The position numbers and the translations under genes were made by a program. From positions 6,702,501 through 6,766,500 of the forward strand of contig JBAMJR010000040.1 in NCBI GenBank assembly GCA_038501785.1: a DNA stretch of 64,000 bases, written 5' to 3'. The DNA is from Myoxocephalus aenaeus (taxonomy: Eukaryota > Chordata > Actinopteri > Perciformes > Cottidae). The notes below the pieces were generated by a model. It searched no databases, was not told the origin of the DNA, and saw only the letters and a list, made by a program, of their open reading frames with translations. Below, piece by piece: positions 32,380 to 44,847 of this stretch; position 1 is the stretch's first letter, and each line of letters opens with the position of its first letter.

Positions 32380-33514
32380 ATGTCGACACACAAGCATTTA
32401 TGCCCTCACACTTTTTTATAATCCATAGGAAATTTTTGCTTGTGATAAAATGACCCTGTTCTGATTCATCTTTATATCTCTTCCCTTGAGGTTGAATTTG
32501 ACAAAGGAAGAGAGAGTGGAAGACGGGGAGTGGGGGGAGAGAAAAAGAGAGTGACTGAGACTGCAAATCCTTTACAAAGGCAAGTCATTGATTCTGGGAT
32601 GGGGAATTAATGAAGCCTCGGCCGGATATGACAGTACAGTGTCAGACAGTGAAGAGTTATGCATGCCGTTGGGCTCTGGCAGCCATTAGCTTACAGATAG
32701 TGTGTGTCTGAAGATGACAAAAGAAGAAGCAGGACAAGTTAAAAAGGCATTCATTAAAAAAAATGAATGAAAAAAAGCCAATTCTCCGACCCAACGTAGG
32801 CGCATCTTAAGGCGGAGCTGTCGGTCTTAATGGTAGTTTTCACTCAAAGCCGCTCAGAGCCCGCTCTTATCTCAAACAAACGCTCCGTGGCGTCGTTTCA
32901 TTTCTGATGAGTCATGGTTGTGATAAATCAAGTGTAATGTGTCAGTTTTTGGGCCTGATTTTTGCCAGAAAGAAAATGTGCTTCCGGCTTTATCAAACGG
33001 TCCTTTATCTTGATGAGTCAAAACAGATTAAATGTTAACATTATTGCTGCACAAATACCATTCTACTTACTGTCTGAATATTTCTACGTGACGCTAAGGA
33101 ATATTTCAAACGTCAAAGTAAAAACAAATCAAATGAAGAAATTAAGTGAAATACGATACACATTGTTTGAAGTATTTCCTTTTTTTACGGATGCATTTAA
33201 AGTCAGAATTAAATAGAAAACGGATGTTAACTGGCGATAATGTTTTGCCACATTAAGAGACAGGCCTACTGCTGAATTAATGCAGCTTCATTATCATCAG
33301 GTTTCGGTTGCTTAGTAATGCCAGTCGCCAGAGTGGCGCAACCCCTCCAGGGACCTTGGATAAAATGATGAAAGCGCCACGGCTGACGCTTTCCACTGAT
33401 TTTTAGATGCAACATGTGAACGGCCCAGAAAACAGTTGCCTGTGGGCTACGCGGTTGCATGGACTCTACTATTGACTGTACGTTTAATTACATTAGTGAT
33501 TGACTGTCTTAAGT
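32380..33514. other. No gene; possible conserved non-coding block
   Basis: The block at 32590-32945 contains evenly spaced words typical of vertebrate enhancers (GGGGAATTAATGAAGC, AGAGTTATGCATGC, TGATGAGTCATGGTTG including an AP-1-type TGAGTCA). This is compositional inference only. The remainder shows nothing recognisable. Confidence 0.35.
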
Positions 33515-33881
33515 TGTGAGGGATGGACTGCAGGAAGCTGTACGAACACACTGGACACAATCCATGGTAAGTGTTTACAGCTAAGCTTTTTTAGTGTTGG
33601 TTGGAAAGCTAGCTTTAGCTTACAGTTTTCACCAATAGAAGCAGCCTGTTCGCTAAAAATTACGTTCCCCTGAAACAAAATTGCACTGTCTATTGACCCT
33701 TTGCTAATGAAGTATCTTGACTTCCGGTTCAAGGAAGTGTCGCTTGTAGATGATGTCATCCAGGTCGTGGTTCAGATTATAATAATAAAGATGGACGCAC
33801 ACTGCGCCTTATATGGCCACACAAGTACCGAGTGTTTATACTTAGAAAATTAAAGGTCAGTACACATACGTAAATACTACA
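33515..33881 (+). mobile_element. Probable LTR of a Gypsy-type element
   Basis: The segment begins TGTGAGGGATGG and ends TACTACA just before TGGTGTCAG (33882), which has the form of a primer binding site. AATAATAAAGATGG near 33785 could be the polyadenylation signal. It lies directly upstream of a gag-like frame at 33926. The left boundary is a guess and no second LTR is found in the window. Confidence 0.5.
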
Positions 33882-33925
33882 TGGTGTCAGAATAGCTTGT
33901 TTCTCATCGAACCTGACGACGGAAG

Positions 33926-34282
33926 ATGGAGAACGCAGGCGTCCCCACGCCACGGATGGATTGGAATTCATCTAACCTACCCGACGCATGGAGAAAGTTT
34001 GCCCAACATGTGGAGCTAATGTTTTCCGACCCGCTAAGCGCTAAAGAGGTGGAAGAAAAGTGCAGTTATCTACTCCTGTGGATCGGCGAGAAAGGCAGAG
34101 TTGTATATAATACATGGACCCTCACGGCAGATGAGAGAAAGGTACTCCAAACGTACTGTGGAAAGTTTGAAGCATATGTAACGCCCAAAGCTAACCTCAT
34201 TTTCGCATGCGGAGGAGAACACGGTCACACGGAGGATTGTCCCGCGAAACGACGTCAGTGTAACAAGTCAAATCTTGCATAG
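33926..34282 (+). pseudogene. Gypsy-type gag remnant with internal deletion
   Basis: The frame starts MENAGVPTPRMDWNSSNLPD and continues through AWRKFAQHVELMFSDPLSAK and SYLLLWIGEKGR, as in the capsid region of fish Ty3/Gypsy gag proteins. It then passes abruptly from ANLIFA to a zinc-knuckle-like CGGEHGHTEDCPAKRRQC (about residues 94-111). In an intact gag these regions are separated by many more residues, so an in-frame internal deletion is inferred. A stop follows at 34282, and protease and polymerase are absent. A gag protein would form the particle and bind the element RNA, but this copy is dead. Confidence 0.75.
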
Positions 34283-34304
34283 CCTTCAAACACATATTCT
34301 AGAC

Positions 34305-35102
34305 CAGGGGTCACCAACCTTTTTGAAGCCGAGAGCTACTTCAAGGGTACAAAATAATACGAAGGGCTACTTGTTTGATACAAACTTCCTGAACAACAAA
34401 GTTGCACAGATCACTATCTATTTAACCCCTATCTAACTATCTAACTCTATCTAACTCTATCTAACCCCCTTCAGAAATGGTCGGAGTTAGGGCCAAAAAT
34501 TAATATCACAGTATTTTGTAAGATTCTGGCGTATTTTTTTTCTTCAGTAAACGCATTCATTCATTGATGCTGAAAAGGACCAGGCCAACTGAACAGCTGT
34601 TTTTACGTTGGTACATAGAGGGTGTTAGGAAGCTAAACCTGGAGGGACTTAGGACCCAGGGGAATGTAGGTGAAAAAAAACAGGAAGGGTCTGTCTCTTC
34701 CTGCGACGGAGTTTCTTCTTGGTGTGATAGTGGGCGAGCTGTACCCAGCATGCTCGGTGGTGTAATTTTATAAATGTACAATTATTAGTGTTACAAATTG
34801 TTAATAAGTCACAAACTGTTGTGTCTTGGTGTTTTACCTGTTAAAGTGTGTTAGTTGTGGGTTATTAATTGTTGTTATAAAGTTTTAACCGCGACTAAAG
34901 TTAGAACCATGATACAAGTTAGAACCATGACACGTAAGTAGCTCCGACCGCTGCGCGCACGCCAGTGAATTATTATTTTTTTTAATTATTTTTCTTGTGA
35001 AAGCTCATAAGCGTGTTCTATTTTTAGAACATGCTTCGCGGGCGACTAGCGTGGTCTCTGCGGGCGACCAGGTCCCCGCGGGCACCGTGTTGGCTACCCC
35101 TG
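34305..35102. mobile_element. Non-autonomous hAT element
   Basis: Ends CAGGGGTCACCAACCTTTTT and GTGTTGGCTACCCCTG are imperfect inverted repeats. The flanks TTCTAGAC (34297-34304) and TTCTCGAC (35103-35110) match at 7 of 8 positions. The interior has (CTATCTAA)-like repeats (34420-34465) and no recognisable transposase. It inserted just downstream of the gag remnant, within what was probably the LTR retrotransposon. Confidence 0.85.
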
Positions 35103-35110
35103 TTCTCGAC

Positions 35111-36404
35111 CCTTCGGCCTGCTTATCTTTGAAAATATCTGTTTAGTTTTTTCCCAAATATTTATAATATTCATACAGTGAGTGCACTTAGTGACAGAGT
35201 GGGCTACACAAGCTCTGACAGTTTGACGGAGTAGCAGAGGGGCTCAAATACGATTAGAGAGAAGGTATTATCGACACATTACATTTGTATTTGACGTTTC
35301 ACAAATACATTTCATCAAAGTCTGTGCAGGGAGAAGCTTGGGGTGGATGGATGGGTCTGTGTGAAACCAAAAATAACATAGGCTACTTACTTTAATCCAA
35401 AACATGATATTTTACTAAACATTACCAAGTAGTTCCCTTTACCTAAATGTAACAGTGCAGTTTTAAAATAGCAACATATTTGCACTGGGTTGGGAGGAGA
35501 ATAAGATAATGCAAAACATAAATTCATATTGCAACGTGTTTTGTACTTCACTTTGTCTTTTCGGGCATTTGAACATTTTCCACATGTGTATCTGAAGTGT
35601 GAACTTTAGTATGAGCTAGCCTGCTGTGTGATTACACGCCTGCATATGGGTGTGCCTTTATCTCTGCGTGTCATACTCACTTACTTGCCAGAGATAAATA
35701 ATAGCACAAAGCCTTGAAGCTGCACCGGCGCACATTACCCGATAGATCTGAAGTGACAAGTGTTGAGGGCAGATTCATCGCAAACACACTCGTGTGACAG
35801 TCAAGCGGGCTGGTTTGGAAATTCACTAACAGACTTGAAAGTTTGCTGAAGACGTCTCAGACGAGAACAAAGCTCCCGGACAGCTTTGATTTTGTTCTGA
35901 TATTTGTGCTAATCATTTATTAATGATTTCTATTAAAAAATGTAATCATCTGAGCTGTGAAAATAAATGGCGCAAATACAAGTTCAGAGTTGCAGACATT
36001 TTTGACAAGTTGTTCAAAAACTCTTCACTTTGCAGTTAAAAGAATATTCTAAAAAACTTGGCTTTTTTTTACGAGGAGCTCCGTTATTCTCAAAGGCAGT
36101 CCTGTTGAGCGGATGATGAAGTCTCAATTTTCTTTCACTCGGCCAGTCAATCCGGCGAGTCAATCATCATCATCAGATATTTTCAGGTAATATCTCAGCC
36201 ACTTTATCACTGGAGGATCTCTGCTATGATTTAAACTGGGGAACAATTCAAAGGAAGTTTGCTAACGGTCTAATCTCGGTCGAGATGAAAAATGTCAATA
36301 TTCATTCCTGTCAAGGAAATATATACGACACCTGAGATTCCCCGGAGAGGAATGAGGGACACGCAAGCATTTTCAGCTCAGACATTGCTCACGCTCTGAC
36401 AGTG

Positions 36405-36410
<6 letters not shown>
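35111..36410. other. No gene recognised
   Basis: No open frame, transposon end or strong repeat is visible. TTACACGCCTGCATATGGG and its surroundings near 35630 are candidates for conserved DNA only by composition. Confidence 0.4.

Positions 36411-36463
<53 letters not shown>
36411..36463. repeat. (CA)n microsatellite
   Basis: A CA array of about 53 bp preceded by a short CT run. Confidence 0.95.
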
Positions 36464-36464
<1 letters not shown>

Positions 36465-38164
36465 CCCTTTTCGAGCCGCGATAGAGGCTCATTGAGGGAA
36501 GGAGGCAGCACTGATTATCTGAAGGTATTCCTGTCTGACCTGGATTCGAGGGTTATTAGGGTGAAGTGGTCACTTGTCCCCCCCCCCACCCCCTCCCCAC
36601 CCCCCCCACACCACACACACAGACCCTCCCCCATCTTTTTCACTGTGAGCCATTAATGCAGAGGCATAGCTGGGTCCGCATCTAAATGTTTCATTATAGC
36701 AAGAGTGGAGATACCAATTTCTTTGCCCATCTCTCCTCACTTCTCCCGACGCACTCCTCTTCAACCCCACAACCCCCTACCACCCATCCACCCCGCACCG
36801 AGGGAGGAGAGCAAAGCATGACAAATTGAAATAAATGAGAGAGGAGAGAAAAGGTGGTGTGGGGACAATGCCAGCGCCCGGCTCCTCCTCTGGTCGGAGA
36901 GGAGAAGGATGGCAGAGAGAAGAGGACCATGATGGCGAAGGCAGGAAAAGCCTCGTGAGGATCCAGCCAAATACATCAAGTGAGAAAAGAAAAGGGGGGA
37001 GGGCCGAATGGTGAGAAGGACAGATTATTTATCCAACTATTATTATCATTTCACCACCAGCTGTCCTCTCTCTGCTCTCAGTCCACTGTTTCATCCCCCC
37101 GCCCCGCTCCCCTCGCTCCTCTATGAGTAATGAGTGGCAGTAATTGGTGGATCTCTTTGACCTTTCCTGCTCTTCACCTCAATGTGTGAGCGTATGCACG
37201 CGTGCGTGCCACAGGTTCCCGCTCAGGTTGCAGTACATGACAACATTTCCTCCTCTTTCGATCCAGCTCACGGAGCGCTCCTAACAATGTTTTGCGATGT
37301 AACGTGACAAATTGGGCCGACCCTGTCAGAGAGGAGGATATAGGCCATAATGGTGTCTAGTCAAACACAGATACTTGTGTCAAAACAATCCCTCTCCGGT
37401 CAGCTTTACTTCCCACTCATTAAAACAATTGGGGGTAAAATGAGACTTCTTTTAATGGGATCTCCCTGTGTGAGGGCTCAGTCTTCTATTTCTCATTTTT
37501 TTCACATTGGGATTTTTATTCAAAGTAATTGCCCTGCTTGTCAGTTTCAAATTGAGCTTCTTTCCAAAGTCAAATGAGCAAAACCTGAAAATGAAAAAAA
37601 CAAAACATCAACTATAAAATGAGCTTAACAATATGAAATATTGTAAACTAGCTTGGTAGATGTGCCCCCAATAAAACAGGTCAATTTATCGGCTTGATTA
37701 AATATTAGATCATGATTGAATTAAATAAAGCCAAAGAAGACCTTTGAAGCCATTGTTGGTACTGCTGTTGAGTTGTTGTGAAGCCTGCACTGTAGACATC
37801 TGACATGATTGGAAGACAAGCTTTAAAGGGGAACACCACCTACTCTACCAAATCCAATATGTTATTTCCATGGTCGAGGAAAGTTTGATTAATATTTGTG
37901 AGCCACTCTCTCTCGCTTTCACTTCAAAGCCAGTCACCAGAGAAGTAAGTCTTAAGGTAAAAAACAACAACATTAAACTTAAGGTAAACAATAAATATAG
38001 ATAAGGCACAAAATATGATAACAGTATTTCACAATCAGTGTATAAAGTGCACTATGCATTGCTACAAACATACACCCTGGGGTATACTGTGGCCTGGAGG
38101 GGTATAGTATGGCCTAGGCTATTTTACACCCCCGGGTATACTCTGGGCGGGGGTTAATTTGGCC
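36464..38164. other. No gene recognised
   Basis: C-rich low complexity occurs at 36576-36640, and a purine/pyrimidine-rich patch at 36800-37110. The block at 37110-37190 (ATGAGTAATGAGTGGCAGTA, then ATTGGTGGATCTC) may be conserved non-coding DNA. A GGGGTATACTGTGGCC-type repeat occurs twice at 38078-38120. No exon is supported. Confidence 0.4.
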
Positions 38165-38225
38165 TGTTACACCGGGACCTCAAATCGGATCAGGAAAAAC
38201 TCCCCCAAATAAAGATAAGAAAAAC
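38165..38225 (-). mobile_element. Short LINE 3' UTR fragment
   Basis: CGGGACCTCAAATCGGATCA, then GGAAAAACTCCCCC, is the reverse complement of the LINE 3' UTR at 7900-7960 and matches the copy at 46300-46340. Confidence 0.7.
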
Positions 38226-39713
38226 CATAAGTTTATGCCATAAAGAAAGTCAGAAGCATTCCCAGAGCCAGTTTATGCAGCTGGAGCTCGGGGTCCAATC
38301 CTCAGGTCAGCCCAAACTTCAGTCATTCCATATTGGTGTTTGTCTATGTTTTGCAATAAAGCCCTTAATGCACAGCAGGTCAAAATCCATTGGCTGGCCG
38401 TCATTAGTTTCAGGTGCAGCAATGCACCCTAACCCTTCAGTCCGTGGTTACAGCCCTCTGGCTCTGCAGGCTGATGCTTGTTTGTGTCTCCCTTTAGGTC
38501 CTGGAAGGTACCGCAACTTTCTTTTCGTATGGTTTCGCTCTGTCGTGACTATCTTTATTTGCACACACACACACACACACACTCCTAAACCCCTAATCCA
38601 CCAGTTTGAGCGGTTTGTGTATTTTGTCAATTTCTGTTGAATACAGTTTTTCCCCCCAGTACAACTATAGTATGTGCGATTCCCTTTTCCCCCGTCAAGA
38701 GCCAGGTCGTGACACTGGCTGGTTAAACATGAGCCTCGTGGCAGCTACAACTTGTGAGCAGGATCCAGTCAGACTCAACATTTAACTAGACTCTCAGCTA
38801 TGAGCGAGGGAGCAAGGGAGACCACCAAAACGTGTTAATTCAGTTGGGTAACGAGGAAACAACGCACATCATTGCTGACGTTCGGGCTTCTTGTCTTTCT
38901 GTCATTTTCCCTTTTTCGCCACTGCATTTCTCATTAACAGCGTCTCCTTTGAGCGGCTATAATTGATAGTGTTCTCAGAACAATGTGTCTTTACATTCAC
39001 ACTGCAATATAGAAAAGGACCTACACAATACACAAAATGACATTTGATTTTTTCCAGGAAATGTAATAATTAGACAATAAAGACTTATATCTAAGCCACA
39101 CTGATAATAACAGGCGTGATCAGTTTATACACAGTGAACGCCAGATAGGAATGACAGCATCACAGCCTGATATATAACAGGATATAATGCATTCAGCGTT
39201 TGAAAGGTGAGACAGGAAGACAAAGGGAGCCGGGTATTTTCAGATCTACAACAAGGTGAAATAGCGTCACTCAGAGGTGTACTGTGCTCAGGTGCTCCCC
39301 AGGCCACTGCTGCAGGAGCTGAGCTGAAAGTAAGCGCTCTGTTTTTATCTATTTAACAAAGCAAACATCTTAGGTGTCCCTGTATTAAGTACAGCTTATT
39401 TCCTCAGACTGGGTTCCTGGGCTTACCGCGTACCGAGTTAATTCATCTGATACCCGAGGCTACCGCATTTGAAGACGTCGACTAACTGTTGCTTTGATAG
39501 CTGCGTGCAGCTGCACAAGGAGAGATCGGGCCAATAACAAAGTGTGTGTGTTTTTTTTAGCTCCTTATGTGCTGCGGCAAAAAAGATTCTCAGCAAATGC
39601 CAGGTGACTTTACTATCTATGAATAAAAATGTAATCAGTGAAATGTCACTTTGTATCTTGCTCCCACAACTGATGTTTGCCTTAGGGCTCCACGGTGCTG
39701 TTCACACACTCTG
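38226..39713. other. No gene recognised
   Basis: It contains a short (AC)n run at 38561-38581. No supported coding exon or transposon was found. Confidence 0.4.

Positions 39714-39770
<57 letters not shown>
39714..39770. repeat. (TG)n microsatellite
   Basis: A TG array ending in GCGCGCG. Confidence 0.95.
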
Positions 39771-39772
<2 letters not shown>

Positions 39773-40139
39773 CCTATATCAATGACATTGCAGGGAAAAG
39801 AATCGGTTCACATTTAGGAGACTCACAAAAAGCAGTTCCCAGCTGCTCTACCATGCTAACCATAGCATGGGTACAGGGGGCACAAAGGTCACCCACTTCA
39901 GCCCCCACCAAAACTCTTGCCACACAATCCGACAGTGTGGCTACGCTTATGGCACAAGACGCCCTCTTTCAGGCTCTGTCTCCCGCTCCCACCTTGGCCA
40001 AACAAGTCTCGCGCCCAAAAACAAAGGAGGCCACAAATGAGAAAGATAGCCGTATGAATTTCCCTGTGCACGGCGGCTGGGTTGTCGCGATGTCAAGGGA
40101 TCACACGCGACTACAGGACCACTCATCATGCAAAAAAAA

Positions 40140-40361
40140 CATCTCGTCAGGCTTTAAGTAACGCGTTTGTAAGTCAGACGGCACGGACCAATCAGAGCCC
40201 TGTGAGGAGGTACTGGCAGATACGGGCGCAGCTGTTCGTTCAAAGCGACGATGGCGGCTCCTAAAGCAATCGCATCAGTTACATCAGAACTGGAGAGTAT
40301 TTTTTGTATTCACACTGAAGGCTTTTTCTTGATGGAGGAGATGTTTTCGCTCTCCTCTTGA
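40140..40361 (+). other. Promoter-plus-short-ORF unit, possibly the 5' end of a repeat-encoded gene
   Basis: A CCAAT box (GGACCAATCAGAGCCC near 40180-40195) lies about 60 bp before an ATG in strong context (GCGACGATGGCGG, 40251). The frame encodes MAAPKAIASVTSELESIF and stops at 40361 after 36 codons. The layout looks like the first exon of a repeated fish gene. I have a weak recollection of similar N-termini on RecQ-helicase-like repeat-encoded proteins, which I cannot verify here. No downstream helicase motif is present. Confidence 0.3.
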
Positions 40362-41338
40362 CCCACTTTTGAACCAGATTGATTGACCTCCCAAGTATTT
40401 TTTTGAAAGTGCCTGCCCTTCTCCAAAGAGTTTCCAATGACGCCTCTTCAGAGGGTTCTGTGTAACAAACCATCTGGCGGATTTGGGTATAAATGAAACA
40501 GAACCAGGTCTGAGCATCCGGCTTTCCTCCGTGTTTCAGCACCGATATTGATCGGCCCATAAAAATGACAGGGAATGAAAAAAGCTACAAAATACAGACA
40601 CCTCTCCAAAATCCCAAGAAAACCTTTCATGTAGGAGTTTTGCTCATAAGGAGTCAGTAATGGGCTCCATTAATGAGTCCTATTGATAATGTTCAGACAT
40701 CACGAAATGTGATCAAGGCTTTTTACAACAAAATCAATCCTGATGTAGGACACGAAGGATTCTGTCCTTTCACTTTATTAAATTACCTGTTGCAAACCAA
40801 CAGCAGCAGGATCGGTTTCCCAATTGAGAAATTGTCCAGGCACATTTGTTACGCATTAAGGCACACGAGTGGTAACTTCCATAATCATTTAAATCTCCTC
40901 ATGTGGCGACAGGATTGCTCAGGGTCTAACAGAAATTAATACTCTGTACGTCAGCTGATAAGATATAAGACGTTGTACAAAGTTTATACAGCCAAACGGT
41001 TTGTAGCAACACCGGCGTCCTCAGGATGAGTTCTGGTCCATCAGAGCTGAGGGGACATTTTTATTATGATTTAAAGTCCCCCGGAGAGTCCTCTCCTCTG
41101 GAGAATCAAAATATCTGCCATCCGCCCTGGAAAATGTATTAATACAGCAACCCTGTCTCTTAAAAAATACGTTCCCATAAGGTTTCGGGGTGGGGAACTT
41201 ATTTTCTCCCGACATACGCTCATAGTTTTAAAAAAGAGATTAATGTTGTGAATCGAAACAAAACAAAATGCAAAAAAAATAAAACTACTTGGTAATATTT
41301 ATGGAACAAAACTACTTTAAAATAAGTCAACCTTGACT

Positions 41339-41340
<2 letters not shown>
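40362..41340. other. No gene recognised
   Basis: Short open frames occur on both strands without family features. No repeat ends were found. Confidence 0.4.

Positions 41341-41396
<56 letters not shown>
41341..41396. repeat. (TA)n microsatellite
   Basis: An alternating TA run of about 56 bp. Confidence 0.95.
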
Positions 41397-41399
<3 letters not shown>

Positions 41400-41600
41400 C
41401 TTAAATGTTTTTCTTTATATCGAATTAAATATCTGATTTAATTGATAACAATTTAGGATAGGAATATATAAGCATTATGCTTCTACCTATACCTTTTCAG
41501 TCTTTCTTTTTTGTATAGTAAATTGTGGCTTTACTTATTGTATTGTGTGTAATGATTGACTGAATAAAACCTATACTACTACTATACTATACTATACGTC
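41400..41600 (+). mobile_element. Possible LINE 3' tail
   Basis: AATGATTGACTGAATAAAAC is followed by (CTATA)n/(ACTAT)n simple repeats and a poly-A run, and the layout resembles the 3' end of a fish LINE. No coding sequence is attached. Confidence 0.4.
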
Positions 41601-43820
41601 AAAAAAAAATTGGAGGGAGATCAGGCTGATGCTACCTCAAGGGCGTCATTGTTATGTGCATGGTCTCCATATACAGAACACAACCGCTCCAATATTGAAG
41701 AAAAAAAGTCTGTACTATAAGTTACTGTAGCTGTTGTCTGAAAAGCTGACAAATAAAATAACTTGGAGCTGCAACGGTGACATCGGCCCACGTCTGCCTG
41801 AATAAGGGTCACGGTAAGGGTTGAGGGCCTGTAGTGGTTGGGCTTAAAGTTGTGGTAATAGTTCGTGGGAATGAATGTAAGTCAATGCAAAGTTTCCCAG
41901 ACAGACACAAACAAATGAGTGGGTGGATGTGTGCTTATGTAATTAGGCCTACATGTAGAACCATTTCTAGCCAGAGCTCTGGAGGCAGTAATATTCTCAT
42001 TGCACCTCAGTGGGGGAGCCGAGGAATCAAAGTTTCTCAAAGTGCAAATTAGGCAAACTTGCATGGGATAAAAGGAAGTCTGCTTGTAGAGAAAAGAGGA
42101 AGACAAATACAAAAAAGACATCAGCGGTGCAGTGTGAAGACTGAACATTATGTATTAACTTTCTCTTCCCACTACTTCTGTCCTCTACCGCTATCCCACC
42201 CTCCCGCTCCCTTTATGCCTCCATCTTTACCCACTGCCCTCACTCACACCCTCCTTACGTTCTGCTCCTTCCAATCCTTCTCTCCCTGTTGCCCTCATTA
42301 CTTCATCTCAGGAATCACTTCCCTCACTCTTTCCTCACAACTTACTCTTCTAGACTCACCACAATCTATAATTTTTTTTTGTTTGCCCCGTATCATTCCC
42401 ACCTCTCTGCCTTCCATCTCTATCACGCCCCCCCTGTCATTCATTCATCTCCACCATAGTTTTTTCTTGAAACCCCCAGTCCACTTCCCTCCCCATCAGT
42501 GAACTACTTTTGTGCAGCGCACTGATTTCTTTGCCACCAATTTTCCTCACCCACCCAAAAAAATCTTTAACTCCCTTCTGCTCCTTATTCATCTCCCACA
42601 TTTCTTTCTCCTTTTTCTTTTCACGATCTGGGCCCTACACTTTTCTTTTTGTGTGTGTGTGACAGCAAGGCAGAGAGACAGACAAGCCATAATAACACAA
42701 ACAAACAAAAAAGTTTCTATCTTCAAGTTTAATTCACACTTTAAAGCACTTTCCATCAATATAAAAGCAGAGCAAACGTGGGATTGAGGACCTTGAAAAT
42801 AAAATAAAGCCTGATACATTGTTAAAGGCTGAAAAGAAAAAAATCTGTATTGCAAAGAGTTTTCAGGCAGAATCAACTGCTTAAAAACATGATAACGTGT
42901 CTGGCCAACACTAGTTCTAGTTCTAGTCCATCTCTGTGTCATGGGGCCTTTGGGTTTGTGCCAAACTTTGATGAGATCCAACTGGACCCAAAAGAACCCA
43001 CAAAAGAGTTTGACAACATGACCAACTCGTGCCATTGACAAACCCTTTGGAAAATGTGAACTTCAAATTTAACGTGCAAATACAAAGACATAAAATAAAC
43101 CTTTAGCCTCCACATGTTATAAAAAAAAAACACTTTCCAAGAACCCATTTTTGCCAAGCAAGGTAGTAAACAAAACAGTTGCATTTCATTATGCAAAGAT
43201 ATGTTGAAAAAAGAACTAAAGAAAGCCAGAGACAGATATCAGGGATTCTTGACCCACTGTGCTGAGCTTCTTGCAAAACACATTAGGTCACATTTTTGGC
43301 TTGATGGATTCCTAAAGAACATCCTCTCGATTGATCCTCTCTCTATGATCTACATCAGTAAACGAGACCATCAGCGAGACGACTGGTTATTTCTATATAG
43401 ATATTCTTAATGCTTCTCATCCGTGCCACCGGGTCGAGTTCTGCACAAAATCAGATGAAATTGTGCAGGTTCACCAAAGATCTCCAGTGGGACTCCGGAA
43501 GCGACCAGTCCACCATGGACAGAACCAGATCTGCTACTGGAGGCCCAGGCCCTCTAGCTGGGCCCGCTGAAGGGACGGGAGACACAGGAGAACCACAAAT
43601 CAGACGCCTGCTGCAGTAAAATAAGTGTTTTTCTAAAGAGACTCGGAAACACTACCTTTTTTTGTCCATAAGGGACAGTCAAATGCAACACAAAAAGAAA
43701 GATCCTAATAGTATCTTTAACTTACTCTATCTGGTGTGCTGATTAAGAGCACTTGATTAATGAAGGACAGGATAAGGATGTTTATATCGGCGACTCATCA
43801 GTCAGTTCAGCAGCAACAAG
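41601..43820. other. No gene recognised; long pyrimidine tract
   Basis: The segment 42170-42620 is a strongly C/T-rich tract on the plus strand, giving a spurious 147-codon frame. A possible short (TG)n run sits at 42650-42662. The frame 43410-43619 ends at a CAG/TAA and has no known features. Confidence 0.4.
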
Positions 43821-44203
43821 TTAAAAGGCAGTGGCGGTTGTACATGTAATTACGCCCCGGGCGAGACCCCCTCCGAGCGCCCCGAAAAATAAAAATGTTC
43901 CCGGCGGGTCCCCCCCCCCCCAGCCGGGAACATTTTTATTTTTTTTATTATAAACTTTAATTCCTCAATTGCATAAATCCTTCAATAGAACATTTGAATA
44001 ACACACTTAAGAGAATCAATGCACACAATTCTGCACAACACAGTATAAGTTACAACATAACTGACTTAAGCCCACTAATTGCATTAGAGTATTGCTCTAT
44101 AGCCTACAGTGGATCCCCCTGTTCCCCCCCTTGTCCGTTCCATTTGGGAGACAGAGGTGAACTTTCCCCCCGCGCCCCCTCCCCACACATGATCTGTAGA
44201 CGG

Positions 44204-44847
44204 TAGTGATGTGAATTCCGGCTCTTTTTAGGGAACCGGCTCTTTTGGCTCGGCTCACTAAAAAGAGACGGCTCTTTCGGCTCTCAAATGGCTCTTCAGA
44301 TTTTTTGGTGCTTAAATTAATTTATTACCAACAATAATGTAAAATGATGCGCAGTATGAATTACTAATGTAAAAAAAAACATGCACTTAGCTTTTTAATA
44401 CTTAACAGATTTAAAGTAAAACAACATAAGAAGCTTACAGAATCACACAACAAAATATAAATTAAAATGTGTAAAACAAAAAGAAAAAAATCAGCATCCA
44501 GAGTTTTGTCCTTCAGTGAAGATTTACATTGAGAAAGACCAAGTGCCTCAGCTTTGAGGGCTGATGCTGTTTCTTCTCTGTAATGATCTGCCCTGTTTTG
44601 GAGAACATTCTCTCTGAGGGGACTGAAGCTGCTACGATGCACAGTCTTGTGACGTCACATGAACTGTGTAAATCCCGCCCCTCTGCTCATCGCAGGCACA
44701 GAGACGACGCCACACATATTGACCAATCAAATGCGGCTTGAGAGAGCGAGCGAGCGAGCGAGAGAGAGAAAAAAAAGAGAGAGCCGGCCCCGTGGTTCAC
44801 GTCAAAGAGCTCTCAGAGCCGTTTCGTTTGCGACCGACACGTCACTA
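44204..44847 (-). mobile_element. Inner hAT element nested in the outer one
   Basis: Ends TAGTGATGTG (44204) and CACGTCACTA (to 44847) are near inverted repeats. GTAGACGG is duplicated exactly on both sides (44196-44203, 44848-44855). It contains GGCTCTTTT-rich subterminal repeats on the left and GAGCGAGCGAGC repeats on the right. A hAT dimerisation segment is encoded on the minus strand. It inserted into the pre-existing outer hAT, fixing the order of the two insertions. Confidence 0.9.
44513..44650 (-). pseudogene. hAT transposase C-terminal dimerisation remnant
   Basis: The minus strand reads RLCIVAASVPSERMFSKTGQ, then IITEKKQHQPSKLRHLVFLN and VNLH before TGA at 44513-44515. The A.SVPSERMFSKTGQII core and the LVFLN.NL end are hallmarks of the hAT C-terminal dimerisation domain (Ac/Tol2/ZBED relatives), which holds transposase subunits together. 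The N-terminus and catalytic domain are absent. The usual R-N-R after the TEK segment is altered, so the remnant is both truncated and mutated. Confidence 0.85.

Noticed and set aside
39544..40161. Long plus-strand open frame of 205 codons
   Set aside because: The middle is a TG microsatellite read as CVCVCV; the flanking parts show no domain or splice logic.
42059..42502. 147-codon frame rich in Pro/Ser/Leu/Phe
   Set aside because: It runs across a strongly C/T-rich tract, which is depleted of stop codons on that strand.
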